Assembly: GCF_041260155.1 (NCBI RefSeq)
Contig: NC_091939.1
Span: 43,496,698 to 43,560,697, forward strand
Direction: 5' to 3'
Length of the DNA: 64,000 bases
Source: Ptychodera flava
Taxonomy: Eukaryota; Hemichordata; Enteropneusta; Ptychoderidae
The notes beneath the pieces were generated by a model. The model saw only the letters and a list, made by a program, of their open reading frames with translations, ran no database searches and was not told where the DNA came from. Of this stretch, positions 11,411 through 22,439 are shown piece after piece; the first letter of the stretch is position 1; the number at the start of each line of letters is the position of its first letter. A program made the translations under genes and the position numbers.

Positions 11411-12234
11411 CAATTTTCACTAGAGTGCTGACAGTGAAATTACGTTGGCTCACCTGCCAATGCAGTAAATTTTGCTTACTCACTTTACTAGTTGCCTGAT
11501 AGTAAACTGCCAGCTACTCCATTAGGACAGATTGGTGTTAATGTATGAAACTTATATTAATGAGCCGAATCATGCCGTATACACAGTTAAACGTATCTAA
11601 CACAAATCTTGTGTATCCCATATGCCAACACCATGCCTCCAAGTCAATTACTGCTTACCAACAACCAACTACTTCAAGCAACTGGCCTCACACTTGAGGA
11701 GCTTCAGTGTCCTTGACGCTATTTTCTATTCTTATGAACACCATATTTATCTGATCTTCACCATTATTTGAATTATGGATACTGTCTCCTATTATTGGAG
11801 AACAATACTTACGGTAAATTATATACTTGCATAATATTCAATAGTGTGAAATTTTTTATGTAAAACTCGCATGCTATATTTTGGTAATAATCATAAATCT
11901 GAAGTTGATACATTATTTTTCAAGTAAATTCAACATTTGGAAATTCCCATGACTTTTAAACTTATTTCACACTCTCACTGCAATTACACTCTCACTGCAA
12001 TTACAAAAGCTTGCTTTCATAGCAACATCTGCTTTGCAACTTTTTTCATTTTTCTCTCTTAGCTGTAAAAGAAGTCATGTGCCCAAAGCACCACAGTGAA
12101 ATGCCTACTTTTAATTTGCCAACACACCGTAAATATGTACAATCTGAATGGTTATTGTTGAAAAGTTGAATCAAAGTCCCAATTTGTATTCTGTATATTC
12201 AAATTTTGTTTCAGTACAAACGTGATTTTTACGC
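11411..12234. other. No gene seen
   Basis: This is AT-rich sequence after the helicase relic. A phrase AGTGTCCTTGACGCTATTTT at about 11707 has close relatives near 30220 and 34735, suggesting a shared repeat end. Confidence 0.35.
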
Positions 12235-12600
12235 TCCCATATATGCATATGTGTATATATGCAAATGGGAGGTATTCGTATAAGGTGGCAAAATGGCGTC
12301 TGTGTCTATGTATGTAAGTATGTATGTATGTCTGTTAGTCCGTCCCGATCAAAAACACAAAGACTACAAGACAATATGTCTTCATATTTGGTAATTAGAG
12401 GCATCCTAGGTTGGAGATGTGAATTTGTTCAAATGAAGATGTATGTGTCAAAAATATTCAAATGAGGTACAAAAAAGTGAAAATTGGTGAAGATGCTGCA
12501 ACTCGGTAACCACCTGGCAGAATGTGTCGATATTTTGTGTGTAGGTAGGTAGCGTCAATCCTTTAAAAAACTGTTAATTTTAGAGGGATATTATTAATTT
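12235..12600 (+). mobile_element. Non-autonomous element family A, truncated copy
   Basis: It begins with a hairpin (CTCCCATATATGCATATG pairing with GCAAATGGGAG), then GGTATTCGTATAAGGTGG, ATGGCGTCTGT, a (TATG)n tract and TCCGTCCCGATCAAAAACAC, followed by TTGTTCAAATGAAGATGTAT. It matches the 7.06-8.13 kb copy in reverse orientation but stops after about 350 bp. Confidence 0.6.
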
Positions 12601-14134
12601 TATATTTTTAAGAATTTTTTTTTCATTTTGAGGTTGAATATCTTTGTTCTTCAAAAATATTTGTTTGAGAATCTTAAAACTTGGTGTCCACATTACTATG
12701 GATTATCCATGCATTTTGTATGTATTTGAATGGTGATGTTTTGGTTGTTTTATGAAGACTTTTTTTTAACATGCATTTAAAGTCAATGTTCAAGGTCAAT
12801 TTATTTTCAACTGCGTCACTGCTGCAGAGCCAGCTCCACCTATTTCAACGCGTCATTGCAGTTACGGTTATAGTGTAGCACCCTGTTGTTGCACGCTGAA
12901 GAGAGACGTGTAATTAGGGAATAGTATCAATTGATGTAATAGCCAAATTGTGACGCAATTCGACATGCCATTGTGCGTAAAGAAAAGTTGAAGCTTGAAC
13001 TTGCTACTACTCTGGACTTCGGATTATTTCCTGCGTTTTGCAAGATTTTTGGGTGCACTTCACGAGTCAGAAGGTAAGCTATTCTCTATGTCTATCAATA
13101 CTGTTTAAAATGTATGGTCTATTATATTTATGCATATTTTTACATGGAGAAGTTGTGTATAGTGGATTGTAGTGTGTGCACGTGTACTTGAACTTTAGCG
13201 TTTGTGAAATTGTTGAGAATGGCATTGCCGAGTCAAAATATTCTGAAGTGACAATGGGGATTACATGTTGTGAGGTTACTTTGAGATATAGAGTGTTGCG
13301 TAGCATGCATTTTGATATGAATTTGAAACAGCATGGCCAGTTGTCGATCTTCATCCGTTCAGCTACAGTGCACGGAGCTGAGTTTACGGACTGTGTGGTT
13401 CATCGATATTATACGGCGGTTCGGCCCATGCTAAGCGTTGATGTCTGTTCGAACCGCTGAAACAACAGCAAAACCTTTCTTAAACAAACAACTCAGTTGA
13501 ACACATACACGTGTATTGTTTAAAGTAGAGGTTTCAAACAGTCTGTTCCTGAGATGTTCCGCGGTACTATATACGCCAAACTGTGTGGACTTTGAAAGAC
13601 GTGTTCTGTATTTAATAATACGCTGGGCACATCATGTACTTTGCCGAGGCTGGTGTGCTCGAAAACGAAGATCGATGCAAGTTTTGGATTCAAAATTGGC
13701 TGTTTTCGGCGGAGAAACTGCCCGCCGTATTTTCTGCAGGAGGACCAGCGGTTTTTTCTATATCAGTCTGCAGGACTGTGGTGGGAGGCCGTATAACGCC
13801 GGTAACACACAGCCCTGCCATGCAGAGCTATACCGCATACAAAAGACAGAAAAGCCGTTTCTAAATGAGCTTGCGTGTTTGCGTGCTGTTCTAGTGAGGC
13901 TTTTTTCACTTGACGTTCAACGTTACGCAGTTTGAACCCTTCCTCAACTGAGCAATTTCCGCCGAAATAGGAAGAAATTGATCGAGACCAGCAACAACTG
14001 TCGTGCATGACGATTCGATTTCGCCGCTGCGTGGCCACGGCCGCAATGTGCATGCATCGCGTTTGTAGGTAGGCGACGTTACAGTCAATCGTCATTTTCA
14101 CACGAGACTGCCTTGAGCATACTGTACTAGTATA
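12601..14134. other. GC-richer stretch upstream of the Helentron; no supported gene
   Basis: From about 12,820 the base composition rises and overlapping open frames appear on both strands (for example 13516-13935 plus, 13763-14137 minus), none with a recognisable domain. A good donor (GAAG followed by GTAAGC) lies at about 13074, so an untranslated leader exon is possible. I do not support a protein here. Confidence 0.35.
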
Positions 14135-14160
14135 CACGTGACGTCATAACTCTCGCGAGA
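14135..14160. promoter_or_regulatory. Compact promoter-like cluster: E-box, CRE, TCTCGCGAGA
   Basis: CACGTG (14135-14140), the perfect CRE palindrome TGACGTCA (14139-14146, overlapping the E-box) and the palindrome TCTCGCGAGA (14151-14160) are packed into 26 bp. TCTCGCGAGA is a known core-promoter motif of metazoan housekeeping genes. The cluster lies about 1.3 kb upstream of the first Helentron coding exon on the plus strand and inside a GC-richer zone. It could be bidirectional. Confidence 0.55.
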
Positions 14161-14455
14161 CTAGGGTGTTTGAGAAAGCATGCACCAGCTGCAATGAATG
14201 CGGAAGTAAATGTAGTTTGAGCGGGTCATTGAGAGAGAAACGAAAGTCGACAACGACTAAAACAGACCAGTATTCTAATCTTGTTTTCCACTTCGTCGAG
14301 ATAAAAATCAACTTTGCCTTGGGACGATTTTCCTTGCCACTTGGGTTTCAAGTGTCATCGCCGCACGTGGCGAGCCCCGTGAATATATCTGAATGGGCCG
14401 CGCTGTAGGATGGGCTTCTGTATACAGTGCATTTCAAAAGGACGAACCTAAAACG
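14161..14455 (+). other. Possible untranslated leader exon of the Helentron transcript
   Basis: Downstream of the promoter-like cluster the sequence runs to ACCTAAAACG followed by donor GTAAAT at 14456. The next plausible acceptor is TTTTTAATACATAG at 15420, just before the ATG at 15436. This would give a leader exon and a ~960-bp intron. It is inferred from splice signals only. Confidence 0.25.
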
Positions 14456-15435
14456 GTAAATGCGTTTTCGTTTAATATCGACCGCTCGTGTCGGTCGTGT
14501 GAAGTCGATCGGGTATCAGTTAATTCGAACGTAGGTGTACTGTGGCATTAGTCTGTGGCATCAGTTCGTACAATTAAAGGTTCATAATTTGTAGGTGTGT
14601 GAGTGGGTTATATCATATCGAGAGTCTATGGTTATATCAGTTAATGTCGGAGAGTACAGTGTTAGTTGCGTGGCAGTTGTAGTAGTAGGTACATGCATGG
14701 TACATGTGACCTGTTTCGTTTTCAACTCAACTTCAAGTTCAAGTTGGCTCATGGTTCATTGGTTGTAAATAAGCTTGCTTGCTTAATTTCATTATCATAT
14801 TTGTGCTAAGTTCTTGTTATAACAAAGACAGTATTTTTCCCTTAGTGTGTAGTAGGTAGCAATGAAAAAAAATATATCAAATTTGACGTTTCATTGTCTA
14901 AAAAAAACAGTTGCCCATGTGGGCTACGACTTCAAGTAGTACAAGATGTATATAGTTGCACAAGGACCAACCCTGGTATACCAATCTGTTAGCACAGAGA
15001 TACCGGGGAATTTCGAACCCTTTTAAATTTTTTAATGTGACTCTTTATTTAAATCTTATCCTCTTGGGAGAGATGATTTGAATTAAAAGGGTATCTACAA
15101 ACAAAAAGATTTGTTTTATTGTTTCTTCTCTTGCTGTTTTATTGTATCATGTTTGTGAGGACTTCTGGTTGACTACACAACAACAATTATGATGCAATGT
15201 GTTGCACAATATTTTCTTTCAGGGTGTTTTGAATTGTTATTTATGCACACCTCTTTTATTCAAAAAAAAATTGAATTGTAGGATGCTTGGGTATCAATTA
15301 AAAATATTCCCTATTGACGTTGAGTTAGCATAACTAATTTATGAGTTTTTAAAAAAAATATACTTTATCTCTACCAGTCTGTAAATAGTTTTGAAAATTA
15401 TATTTTGTTTTTAATACATAGGTTGAAAATACAGC

Positions 15436-15480
15436 ATGCCAAAGAAGAAATATTGGCGAAAATCAGTTGTGAAACAACAA
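15436..15480 (+). CDS. Helentron ORF, first coding exon
   Basis: ATG at 15436 opens MPKKKYWRKSVVKQQ and ends exactly at CAACAA with donor GTAAGT (15481). The phase is 0, matching the acceptor TTTCTTTTACAG before 16459, where the frame continues PGAGRSHADNRR. The start is chosen because it is the only ATG in phase with exon 2, and it is preceded by a further acceptor-like ATACATAG at 15420. The exon supplies a basic N-terminal tail. Confidence 0.6.
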
Positions 15481-16458
15481 GTAAGTGTGTACAAAATTCT
15501 GCTAACGGGTGAGCAATCAAGTAGGCTTAAAGGGCTAGATCATCGGTTGTAAGTCTAGTCTGGTGTTAGTGCTTTTACATTTAATTAGTCTGTGTGTCTC
15601 AACATCCTGGTATGTTTGTGTAAGCTTACCACCATAATTCAATTATATGATTGTTCAGCCTCAGTAGACACCTTATGCATTAAGTAAACAATTTCAGCAG
15701 AGTTATTGGCAATATTAGCACAAAAGGATGCACGGTTAATATTTATTTACCAAAGACCATGGAAAATTACCAGAATGCAAGGCCATGCAGTGGTTATTGA
15801 TATGTTGCGATAATTATATGTGGGCTTGTGGATGCTTTGGAAAGTAAAAGCTCCTATGTGTGGTACTTTGTTGCCTATATTTTTTGTTTTCAACACCACA
15901 TTGCTTGAATGTAAACATGGTCACTGAGGAATAACTCAGCCACAGGTAGTGAACAAGTGTTCACTTGATCAGACAACTAAAAATTCAATTAGATAAATTA
16001 TTAGTTGAAATTAAGTTTCATCAATTTTATGAAACTGATAAGTCAGGGTGTATACTTGTTAGTAAGTACAAATATTGATGGGAAGCATGGCTGTTCTCTG
16101 AATTCTTGGCCAGATAACAAAAATAATGTGAAATGTGAAATTAGCAAAAATCAAATTTCTGCCAATGAATGTTACTTGAAGATGAGTTACATTATCCAGT
16201 TACTAGGTAACATTTCAATTGTTATTAAAAAAACATTGGTAAGCTGCCCCCCTTACACATACAAATTTTATGTTTCAAATACTTGTTTTTTGAAGTTTTT
16301 TATCGTGCTACTAATGTACATACATTTTATTGATACAAATGTACTCTGTATAAATCACATGAAAATTAAGTAAATCAAGGTGATATGAAAATAGCATGAA
16401 TATGACACTTGAATGATATGCTTGTTAAACTAAATGCATTTTTTTGTTTCTTTTACAG

Positions 16459-17091
16459 CCTGGTGCTGGCAGGAGCCATGCTGATAATAGGCGTACGTCA
16501 GCTGACAATTCTGGTTTGGGTGGTTCCAGTGAGGCAAAACACCCATTACCATGTAATATATCTGTCGACAGTGATCGATACAATAAGAGTTTGCTACCAT
16601 ACGATAGTATTCTATATGAAAGTACCTTAAGCAACTTACACTCAAGCAACCTATTCATAAGTGAACCATCCATAAGCAACCTTTACAGCAAAGAATGTCA
16701 TGTACCACAAAGCAGTGCACAAATACAGTCCAACAGTAGTATACTGCCTACAGATCCTTTTTTACTGCAAAGTAAAACTATTCAGACTCAGAAAAGCAAC
16801 TGTCAGAAGCTTGAATGGGAAAGTTACACTATAGGCCATGTTATCCAAGCTAGTATTCATCAAGGAAGTCCTGTTTTTCATGAATCTTCAAGAGGTAAAC
16901 AATGCACTTGTAATGCCCTAGTATACTTATGTGTATCTCAAGACAAGCATTCATTAACATCTGAGGACTTGAATTGCATTTTACATAATGGTGACAGTTT
17001 ATACAGAGAAACAGTCAGTTACCTGCAGGCCAGCAATGAATTTCATTCAGACATTTTAATGTTTAACGAATTACCAATATTGTACACATGA
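16459..17091 (+). CDS. Helentron ORF, N-terminal half of C76/OTU-like cysteine protease
   Basis: A serine-, asparagine- and leucine-rich segment leads into SIHQGSPVFHESSRGKQCTC followed by NALVYLC. The GxQCxxNAL pattern is the nucleophile region of the ubiquitin-specific protease-like (peptidase C76/OTU-like) domain found in Helentrons and some large viruses. The Cys after KQ is the expected nucleophile. The frame ends at TGA (17089-17091), which overlaps the ATG of the next open frame. The continuation of the same domain in that next frame shows a frameshift rather than a natural C-terminus. Its likely role is processing or deubiquitination during transposition (family knowledge, not tested). 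Confidence 0.65.
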   Translation, partial: PGAGRSHADNRRTSADNSGLGGSSEAKHPLPCNISVDSDRYNKSLLPYDSILYESTLSNLHSSNLFISEPSISNLYSKECHVPQSSAQIQSNSSILPTDPFLLQSKTIQTQKSNCQKLEWESYTIGHVIQASIHQGSPVFHESSRGKQCTCNALVYLCVSQDKHSLTSEDLNCILHNGDSLYRETVSYLQASNEFHSDILMFNELPILYT

Positions 17092-19289
17092 AGTCTTTGC
17101 AGTACAATATAGAGAAATGCAAGCAGTATTTTGGGTTGTTAGATCATTTCAGAGATATAGATGTACCAGACTGTTTACATTTCAAGGACGCCATTACCAA
17201 AGCTTTCAATTCTAGTAACACTTTGTTGTTGATGACAGGTGGCTATTGTATGGCTCTTTCCAAACACCACAGTGGTAAATATTGTATATTTGATTCACAT
17301 AGCCGTAATTCACATGGCTTTCAACACATTGATGGCTCAAGTATTGTAATATTCTTTGACACACAATATGCTCTAATTAATTATTTGTATTCTTTGTTTG
17401 ATAACTTGAATTTGAATAAAATGACAGCGCATGAGCTTCAAGAAGTGATCATTCATGCTAATAATTCAGCACATCAGGCTCGACAGCAACATGACAGACA
17501 TGAGGAACTTATGGTTAATTATTTTAATTTCCAGACACAACAACTATCTTCTAAAAAGAATGCTCAGAGGTTAGACAGCTATAAAGGTAATGTGAACAGT
17601 ACTGTGTCATCTGTACCTAAAAAGGTTTCAAGTAAACAGTATGCAAGAGAATATAAACAGAAAAGAAGACAAAACCACTCATTTTTGGCTGGTGAACGTG
17701 AAAAAGATAAATTAAGGAAAGCTCTGAAGAGGCAAAACCAAGATTTTAGAAAGACTGAAAAAGTTCAGTTGAAATTGCATATGCAACAACAGAGACTAAA
17801 TCCTCAATTCAAACACAAAGAACATTGTCAACAACAAGTACAAAAGAAAGCGCTAAGACAAAATCAAGTGTTCAAAGAGAAAGAAAGAAAAAAATTACGG
17901 TCACACATAACTGAACTTCGACAAAATCCAGAATTCAAAGAGAGAGAGAAACTGAAACTACGGTCACATATAACAAAACTCCGACAAAATCCAGAATTCA
18001 AAGAGAGAGAGAGACTGAAACTGCGGTCACATATAACTGAACTCAGACAAAATCCAGTGTTCAAAGAGAATGAAAAACAAAAATTACAGTCATACATAAC
18101 TGAACTTCGACAAAATCCAGTGTTCAAAGAGAAAGAGAAACTGAAATTGCGCTCACAGATGAAATACTTGCGTCAAAATCCTAACTTCAGACAGCCAGAA
18201 AAGGAGAGGCATAAAATATACATTCAAAATTTGCGAAAGAATCCCACATTTAGACTAAAAGAGAAATTAAAGACCAAAATCTCCATGAGATCTCTTCGCA
18301 AATGTACTGAATATAAAAACACTGAGAGACAGCAGCAACAAAGTTATAAAAGCTCCCAAAGGCAGAGTGGTGTTTTCCAACAGAAAGAGAAACATTTGAA
18401 ACGAAAAGCACAAGACATAAAGCGCTTAAAAAACAAAGAAAGATATGTAATTGAAAGCAGTAGTGAAGCAATGGACTGTTCAGAAATTACTGAACTGAAT
18501 ACAACCTTGCCAGACAACCGTCATGGTGAATTATTGCAAGACTGCATTGATAGTTTCCAGAAACATACATCTCAAGGACCCATTTATGTCTGTTCATCAT
18601 GTCATCAAACATGGTTCAGAAAGTCTGTAATTCAAGCTGCCAAATTAGCCACACATTCTGCCAATGCATCTCAATACCTGACTGGCTATATCTCTGTCAA
18701 CAATACAGAATGGGTTTGTACTACATGCTATAGATCTATATCTGCAGGCAAAGTCCCAAAACTGTCTATAGCCAATAGAATGAATTTTCCCAATATACCA
18801 TCAGAATTACATTTACACCAATTAGAGGAACGCTTAATAGCTTTGAGAATTCCTTTCATGCATTTGTGCAATTTGCCCCGTGGAGGTCAAAGATCATTAT
18901 CTGGTCCTGTTGTGAATATCCCAACAGATATAAACCCTACCATCAATATGCTACCAAGAATGCTTAATGAATGTGCAACTATACCAGTCAAGCTAAAACG
19001 AAAGTTATCATATACACGATGCGAATTTACTGAAAATATCAGACCCAACAAAGTGATGCAGGCATTAGTGTGGCTTATGGAAAATAGTATTCTATACCAA
19101 ATTCAGGTATCCAAATTGATGATTCATGGTTCCAGAAAATCAGTGATAATACAGATACTGACATGGCAGCCTTCATTGATAATACAGACAGTGCATCCCA
19201 ACCGTCAGTTGAATCTGATTCTGACACTGATTCTACCGGTAGTGATACATTCAGTGAGGTTGAACCTAAAGAGGGTGACGGTTTGCTAA
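17088..19289 (+). CDS. Helentron ORF, protease C-half, repeat region, zinc motifs and DUF6570-like block
   Basis: The longest intact frame has 733 codons. Residues about 1-110 carry the second half of the protease, with GGYCMALSKHHSGKYCIFDS and HSRNSHG (expected catalytic His/Asp region). Residues about 200-435 hold eight or more ~20-residue repeats of the form LRQNPEFKEREKLKLRSHIT, highly charged and probably helical. Near residue 500 come CSSCHQTW and CTTCYRSI, a four-cysteine zinc motif. Then comes PKLSIANRMNFPNIP through LPRGGQRSLSGPVVNIPTD to LKRKLSY, matching the DUF6570-like block that precedes Rep in many Helitrons. The frame runs off into an unrelated tail after about 19,150, where the next frame takes over. 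Confidence 0.75.
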   Translation: MKSLQYNIEKCKQYFGLLDHFRDIDVPDCLHFKDAITKAFNSSNTLLLMTGGYCMALSKHHSGKYCIFDSHSRNSHGFQHIDGSSIVIFFDTQYALINYLYSLFDNLNLNKMTAHELQEVIIHANNSAHQARQQHDRHEELMVNYFNFQTQQLSSKKNAQRLDSYKGNVNSTVSSVPKKVSSKQYAREYKQKRRQNHSFLAGEREKDKLRKALKRQNQDFRKTEKVQLKLHMQQQRLNPQFKHKEHCQQQVQKKALRQNQVFKEKERKKLRSHITELRQNPEFKEREKLKLRSHITKLRQNPEFKERERLKLRSHITELRQNPVFKENEKQKLQSYITELRQNPVFKEKEKLKLRSQMKYLRQNPNFRQPEKERHKIYIQNLRKNPTFRLKEKLKTKISMRSLRKCTEYKNTERQQQQSYKSSQRQSGVFQQKEKHLKRKAQDIKRLKNKERYVIESSSEAMDCSEITELNTTLPDNRHGELLQDCIDSFQKHTSQGPIYVCSSCHQTWFRKSVIQAAKLATHSANASQYLTGYISVNNTEWVCTTCYRSISAGKVPKLSIANRMNFPNIPSELHLHQLEERLIALRIPFMHLCNLPRGGQRSLSGPVVNIPTDINPTINMLPRMLNECATIPVKLKRKLSYTRCEFTENIRPNKVMQALVWLMENSILYQIQVSKLMIHGSRKSVIIQILTWQPSLIIQTVHPNRQLNLILTLILPVVIHSVRLNLKRVTVC

Positions 19290-19913
19290 TATGGATACTT
19301 TACTTGATGATACGAATATCTATATATAATATTCTGTGGACAACGTCGACTCATTGATACAGAAAATAACTCTCCTGTATATTACAGTGACATATGTAAA
19401 TGGGAAGTTCGTAATGTGGACAGACGCGTTGCTAATTGTGTACCAAATATATTTTTTAAACTGAAGAAATTGCAGTTGAAACAAATACATGATAAAGTAC
19501 ACCTTGCACTACGGCGTTGTAAAACTGAGGGTAAAAATTACAAAGTTGCTGACCTATTAAACCCTGATAAAGTAACAGAACTACTCAGACTTGATGACGG
19601 TTTTTATATATTCAGAGATTTGCGTAATTCACCACCTTACTTGGAAAAAAGGAAGAAGGATGTCTTTGCTATGATCAGACAACTTGGTTTACCGACATGG
19701 TTCTGTTCCCTCTCAAGTGCTGATACTAGATGGATTGACCTTCACCGCATACTAGGCCGCCTTGTTGATGGTAAACACTATACTGATGATGAATTGAAAG
19801 CAATGGATTGGGCTACAAAGACAAGGTTACTGCAATCAGACCCTGTCACTTGTGCTCGATTCTTTGACCACAGAATAAATGTATTCATACACTATTCTCA
19901 AAAGTCCACATGA
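19163..19913 (+). pseudogene. Helentron ORF, acidic linker and Helitron_like_N region (frame-shifted)
   Basis: From 19163 an acidic linker reads SVESDSDTDSTGSDTFSEVE. A frame change near 19,335 is followed by CGQRRLIDTENNSPVYYSDI, then WEVRNVDRRVANCVPNIFFK and, further on, RQLGLPTWFCSLSSADTRW. This is the Helitron_like_N/Rep N-terminal region (PTWFCSLS.AD.RW is characteristic). An upstream piece expected before CGQRR appears deleted. Another frame change near 19,900 connects it to the HUH block. Confidence 0.7.
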
Positions 19914-20283
19914 ACCAATAGGCAAACTTACTGATTACTTCTACAGAGTTGAATTCCAACAAAGAGGTTCTCCACATATTCATATGTTGATGTGGATTGA
20001 GAATGCACCAAACTATCAGCAAAACACACCTGCAGAAGTGATCACTTTCATTGACAAATATGTCTCATGTTCTTCCAATGTACCAGCTGAAATAAGTGAA
20101 CTACTTAACCTGCAAACTCATAAACACTCAAAATCATGCAGAGAAAAAGGTAAACCCATATGTCGTTTTGGCTATCCAATGCCTCCAATGTCAAAGACAA
20201 TGATTCTCACACCATTAGATAATGATGATACAGTTGACAAAAAAAATACAAAGAAATTTATGACAACATCAAAGAAAAACTAG
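19879..20283 (+). CDS. Helentron Rep, HUH motif fragment
   Basis: It reads FYRVEFQQRGSPHIHMLMWI. The HIH motif (His-hydrophobic-His) coordinates the catalytic metal of HUH nucleases that start rolling-circle transposition by nicking single-stranded DNA. Downstream, CRFGYPMPPM is a conserved Rep landmark. The true frame leaves this one near 20,245 and continues as EIYDNIKEKLDDMKEG in the next frame, so the end at 20283 is artificial. Confidence 0.75.
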   Translation: MYSYTILKSPHEPIGKLTDYFYRVEFQQRGSPHIHMLMWIENAPNYQQNTPAEVITFIDKYVSCSSNVPAEISELLNLQTHKHSKSCREKGKPICRFGYPMPPMSKTMILTPLDNDDTVDKKNTKKFMTTSKKN

Positions 20284-20288
20284 ATGAT

Positions 20289-20768
20289 ATGAAAGAAGGA
20301 AAATCTGTAACATTTGCCAACTTTTTGTCCAGTGAATTACATATTAGTTATGAAGAATACATTCTAGCTATCCGTAGTTCTCTACAAAGAGTCACAATAT
20401 TCCTGAAACGAGACCCTTGTGACTTGCGTGTCAATTCTTACATGAAACCATTATTACCAGCATGGGGTGCCAATCATGATCTTCAGTTTGTGTTAGATCC
20501 ATATGCATGTGCGATGTACATTGTATCATACATAAGTAAGTCACAAGGAGGTATGAGTGCTTTACTTGACCAAGCATGCAAAGAAGCCAGACGAGGTAAT
20601 ATGGAACTCAAGGCACAAGTCAGACACATGGCAATAAATTCTTTAACAATGTTGAAATCAGTGCACAGGAGGCTGCTTACATTATACTACAAATGCCACC
20701 AACTAAAGCCACAAGACAGGTTGTATTCATTAATACATCACCTCCACATGAAAGAACATTTCTACTGA
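20289..20768 (+). CDS. Helentron Rep, tyrosine motif fragment
   Basis: It contains LRVNSYMKPLLPAWGANHDL and DPYACAMYIVSYISKSQGGM, the tyrosine motif of Rep that forms the covalent link to DNA. Two tyrosines lie four residues apart (YIVSY), as in Y2-type Helitron Reps. The frame breaks at about 20,690, after which TKATRQVVFINTSPP and NLIKRYARRPKALENWCLAD continue in the frame of 20693-20947. Confidence 0.75.
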   Translation: MKEGKSVTFANFLSSELHISYEEYILAIRSSLQRVTIFLKRDPCDLRVNSYMKPLLPAWGANHDLQFVLDPYACAMYIVSYISKSQGGMSALLDQACKEARRGNMELKAQVRHMAINSLTMLKSVHRRLLTLYYKCHQLKPQDRLYSLIHHLHMKEHFY

Positions 20769-21553
20769 AAAGTAAAGCTGCCCTTGAAAACACACCTGGT
20801 GATTCCACTGACATAGAAAGTGATAATCTTATCAAACGTTATGCTAGAAGACCAAAAGCATTGGAAAATTGGTGCCTTGCAGATTATGCATCCAAACTAA
20901 AAGTAAAATATCCAAAAATAGCACAAGTCACCACCAGATGTCAATGATGACAATCCAGATATTCTCAGTGAATCAGACGTCTGAAATGGCAACAAATATC
21001 ACACCGGATAAATCCAAGATAAATATCAATCTCAGAAATGGAATTACCATACAAGAACTGAAAACTCCTCGTGTAATACGCTGTGTCAACTACAATAACA
21101 GAGTTGACAATGAAAATTACTGTCGAGAGAAATTATTACTGTACATGCCATGGAGAAATGAAACTGTAGATTTACTGTGTGACTGACTGTGACACATTTC
21201 AAGATGCCTATGAACTTAGTAAGCATATTATTGCAAATAATGCAGTAGATTATGAACACTATACAAAAGAGTTGGAACAAGCAAAGCAAGCTGCTGAACA
21301 GTGTGATGTCGATGATACTGATGCATTTAACCAGATTGCACCAAATGCACAGCAGACAGAAAATGATGACTTACAGACAGGTTCCACGCCAAGTGAACAC
21401 ATATACATATACTTTGATCCTGACAAACCTGAACATGCCATATATGATATATTAGGTATTGATGTTGGTCTAAGGACTATCCCGATACAATCAATGATGA
21501 CAATAATACTGTACCTGGGCGTATCCCTGATGACCAATATTATGCACTGGTGA
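20693..21553 (+). pseudogene. Helentron Rep-helicase linker, three frames
   Basis: This covers three consecutive fragments in different frames. 20693-20947 includes STDIESDNLIKRYARRPKAL. 20970-21186 includes ELKTPRVIRCVNYNNRVDNE and REKLLLYMPWRNETVDLL. 21179-21500 is an acidic and glutamine-rich linker starting CDTFQDAYELSKH. Together they form the conserved connector between Rep and helicase. Two frameshifts and an in-frame stop near 21,184 inactivate it. Confidence 0.7.
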
Positions 21554-22317
21554 GATCTTTAAACTTAAAGCAGAAAGAAATATTCCATCATGTCCTAAAA
21601 TCCGTCAAGATGAACAAAGATCCTTTACATATATTTATCACAGGGGGTGCTGGTACAGGAAAATCTGTTGTAATAAAAGCAATTATCAAGCTTTACATCG
21701 ATATCTGTGTTCAACTGCTGGAGAGAATCCTAATGACTGTAGATTGTTGTTGTGTGCACCCACAGGAAAAGCAGCCTATAATATCGATGGAAGCACGTAC
21801 AATACACTCAGCATTCAAAGTACCAGCGAATCAAGGTTACAAATACAAACCACTAGACAGCGACCAACTGAACACACTAAGAGCTAAATATCGAAATCTA
21901 TCAGTTGTTATCATAGATGAAATAAGCATGGTTGGACATCAACTATTAAATTTCATTAATTTGTTCCTTCAACAAATTAAAGGCAACAATCTATTATTTG
22001 GCGGTGTTTCATTGATAACTGTTGGTGACTTGTATTAACTAAAGCCTGTCATGGATGGCTGGATATTCAGTGACTTAACAAGAGAGTATGGACCACTAGC
22101 AACAAACTTATGGCAGGAATATTTCACTATGCATGAACTAACTGAAATCATGAGACAAAAGGATGATTTACACTTTGCACAATTTCTCAATCGACTCAGA
22201 GAAGGAAATCACACAAATCAAGATATAGCTGAGTTGGAGCAACATTCTGTTCATCCAAGTAATCAAACATACAATAAATCAGCTCTCCATTTGTACACTA
22301 CCATGAAAAGGTACTAG
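21550..22317 (+). pseudogene. Helentron PIF1-like helicase, N-terminal part, with a nonsense mutation
   Basis: ITGGAGTGKSVVIKA is the Walker A motif, and VVIIDEISMVG is Walker B. LITVGDLY is followed by TAA (22036-22038) and then LKPVMDGWIFSDLTREYGPL. In related copies the stop codon is a glutamine (see the LQLKPVMDGW block at 11.1 kb), so a CAA to TAA transition is likely. The frame otherwise continues to ELTEIMRQKDD and stops at 22317. It would unwind DNA during rolling-circle transposition. Confidence 0.8.
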
Positions 22318-22439
22318 CACATAACACTGAGGTATTTGAAAATGCTCCCTGCAATGGATACAGTTGTAGGTGACGTGTCACAAAAATAAAAGCACAGATC
22401 CTGAAAACGATCCCCAAAGATTAATCCAAAACATGCGGT

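Noticed and set aside
13516..14408. Overlapping open frames on both strands (139, 124, 80 residues)
   Set aside because: They are probably open because the region is GC-richer. No domain is present and mutually overlapping frames have equal support.
17864..18471. Minus-strand frames opposite the Helentron repeat region
   Set aside because: They are shadow frames of the 20-residue coding repeats on the plus strand.
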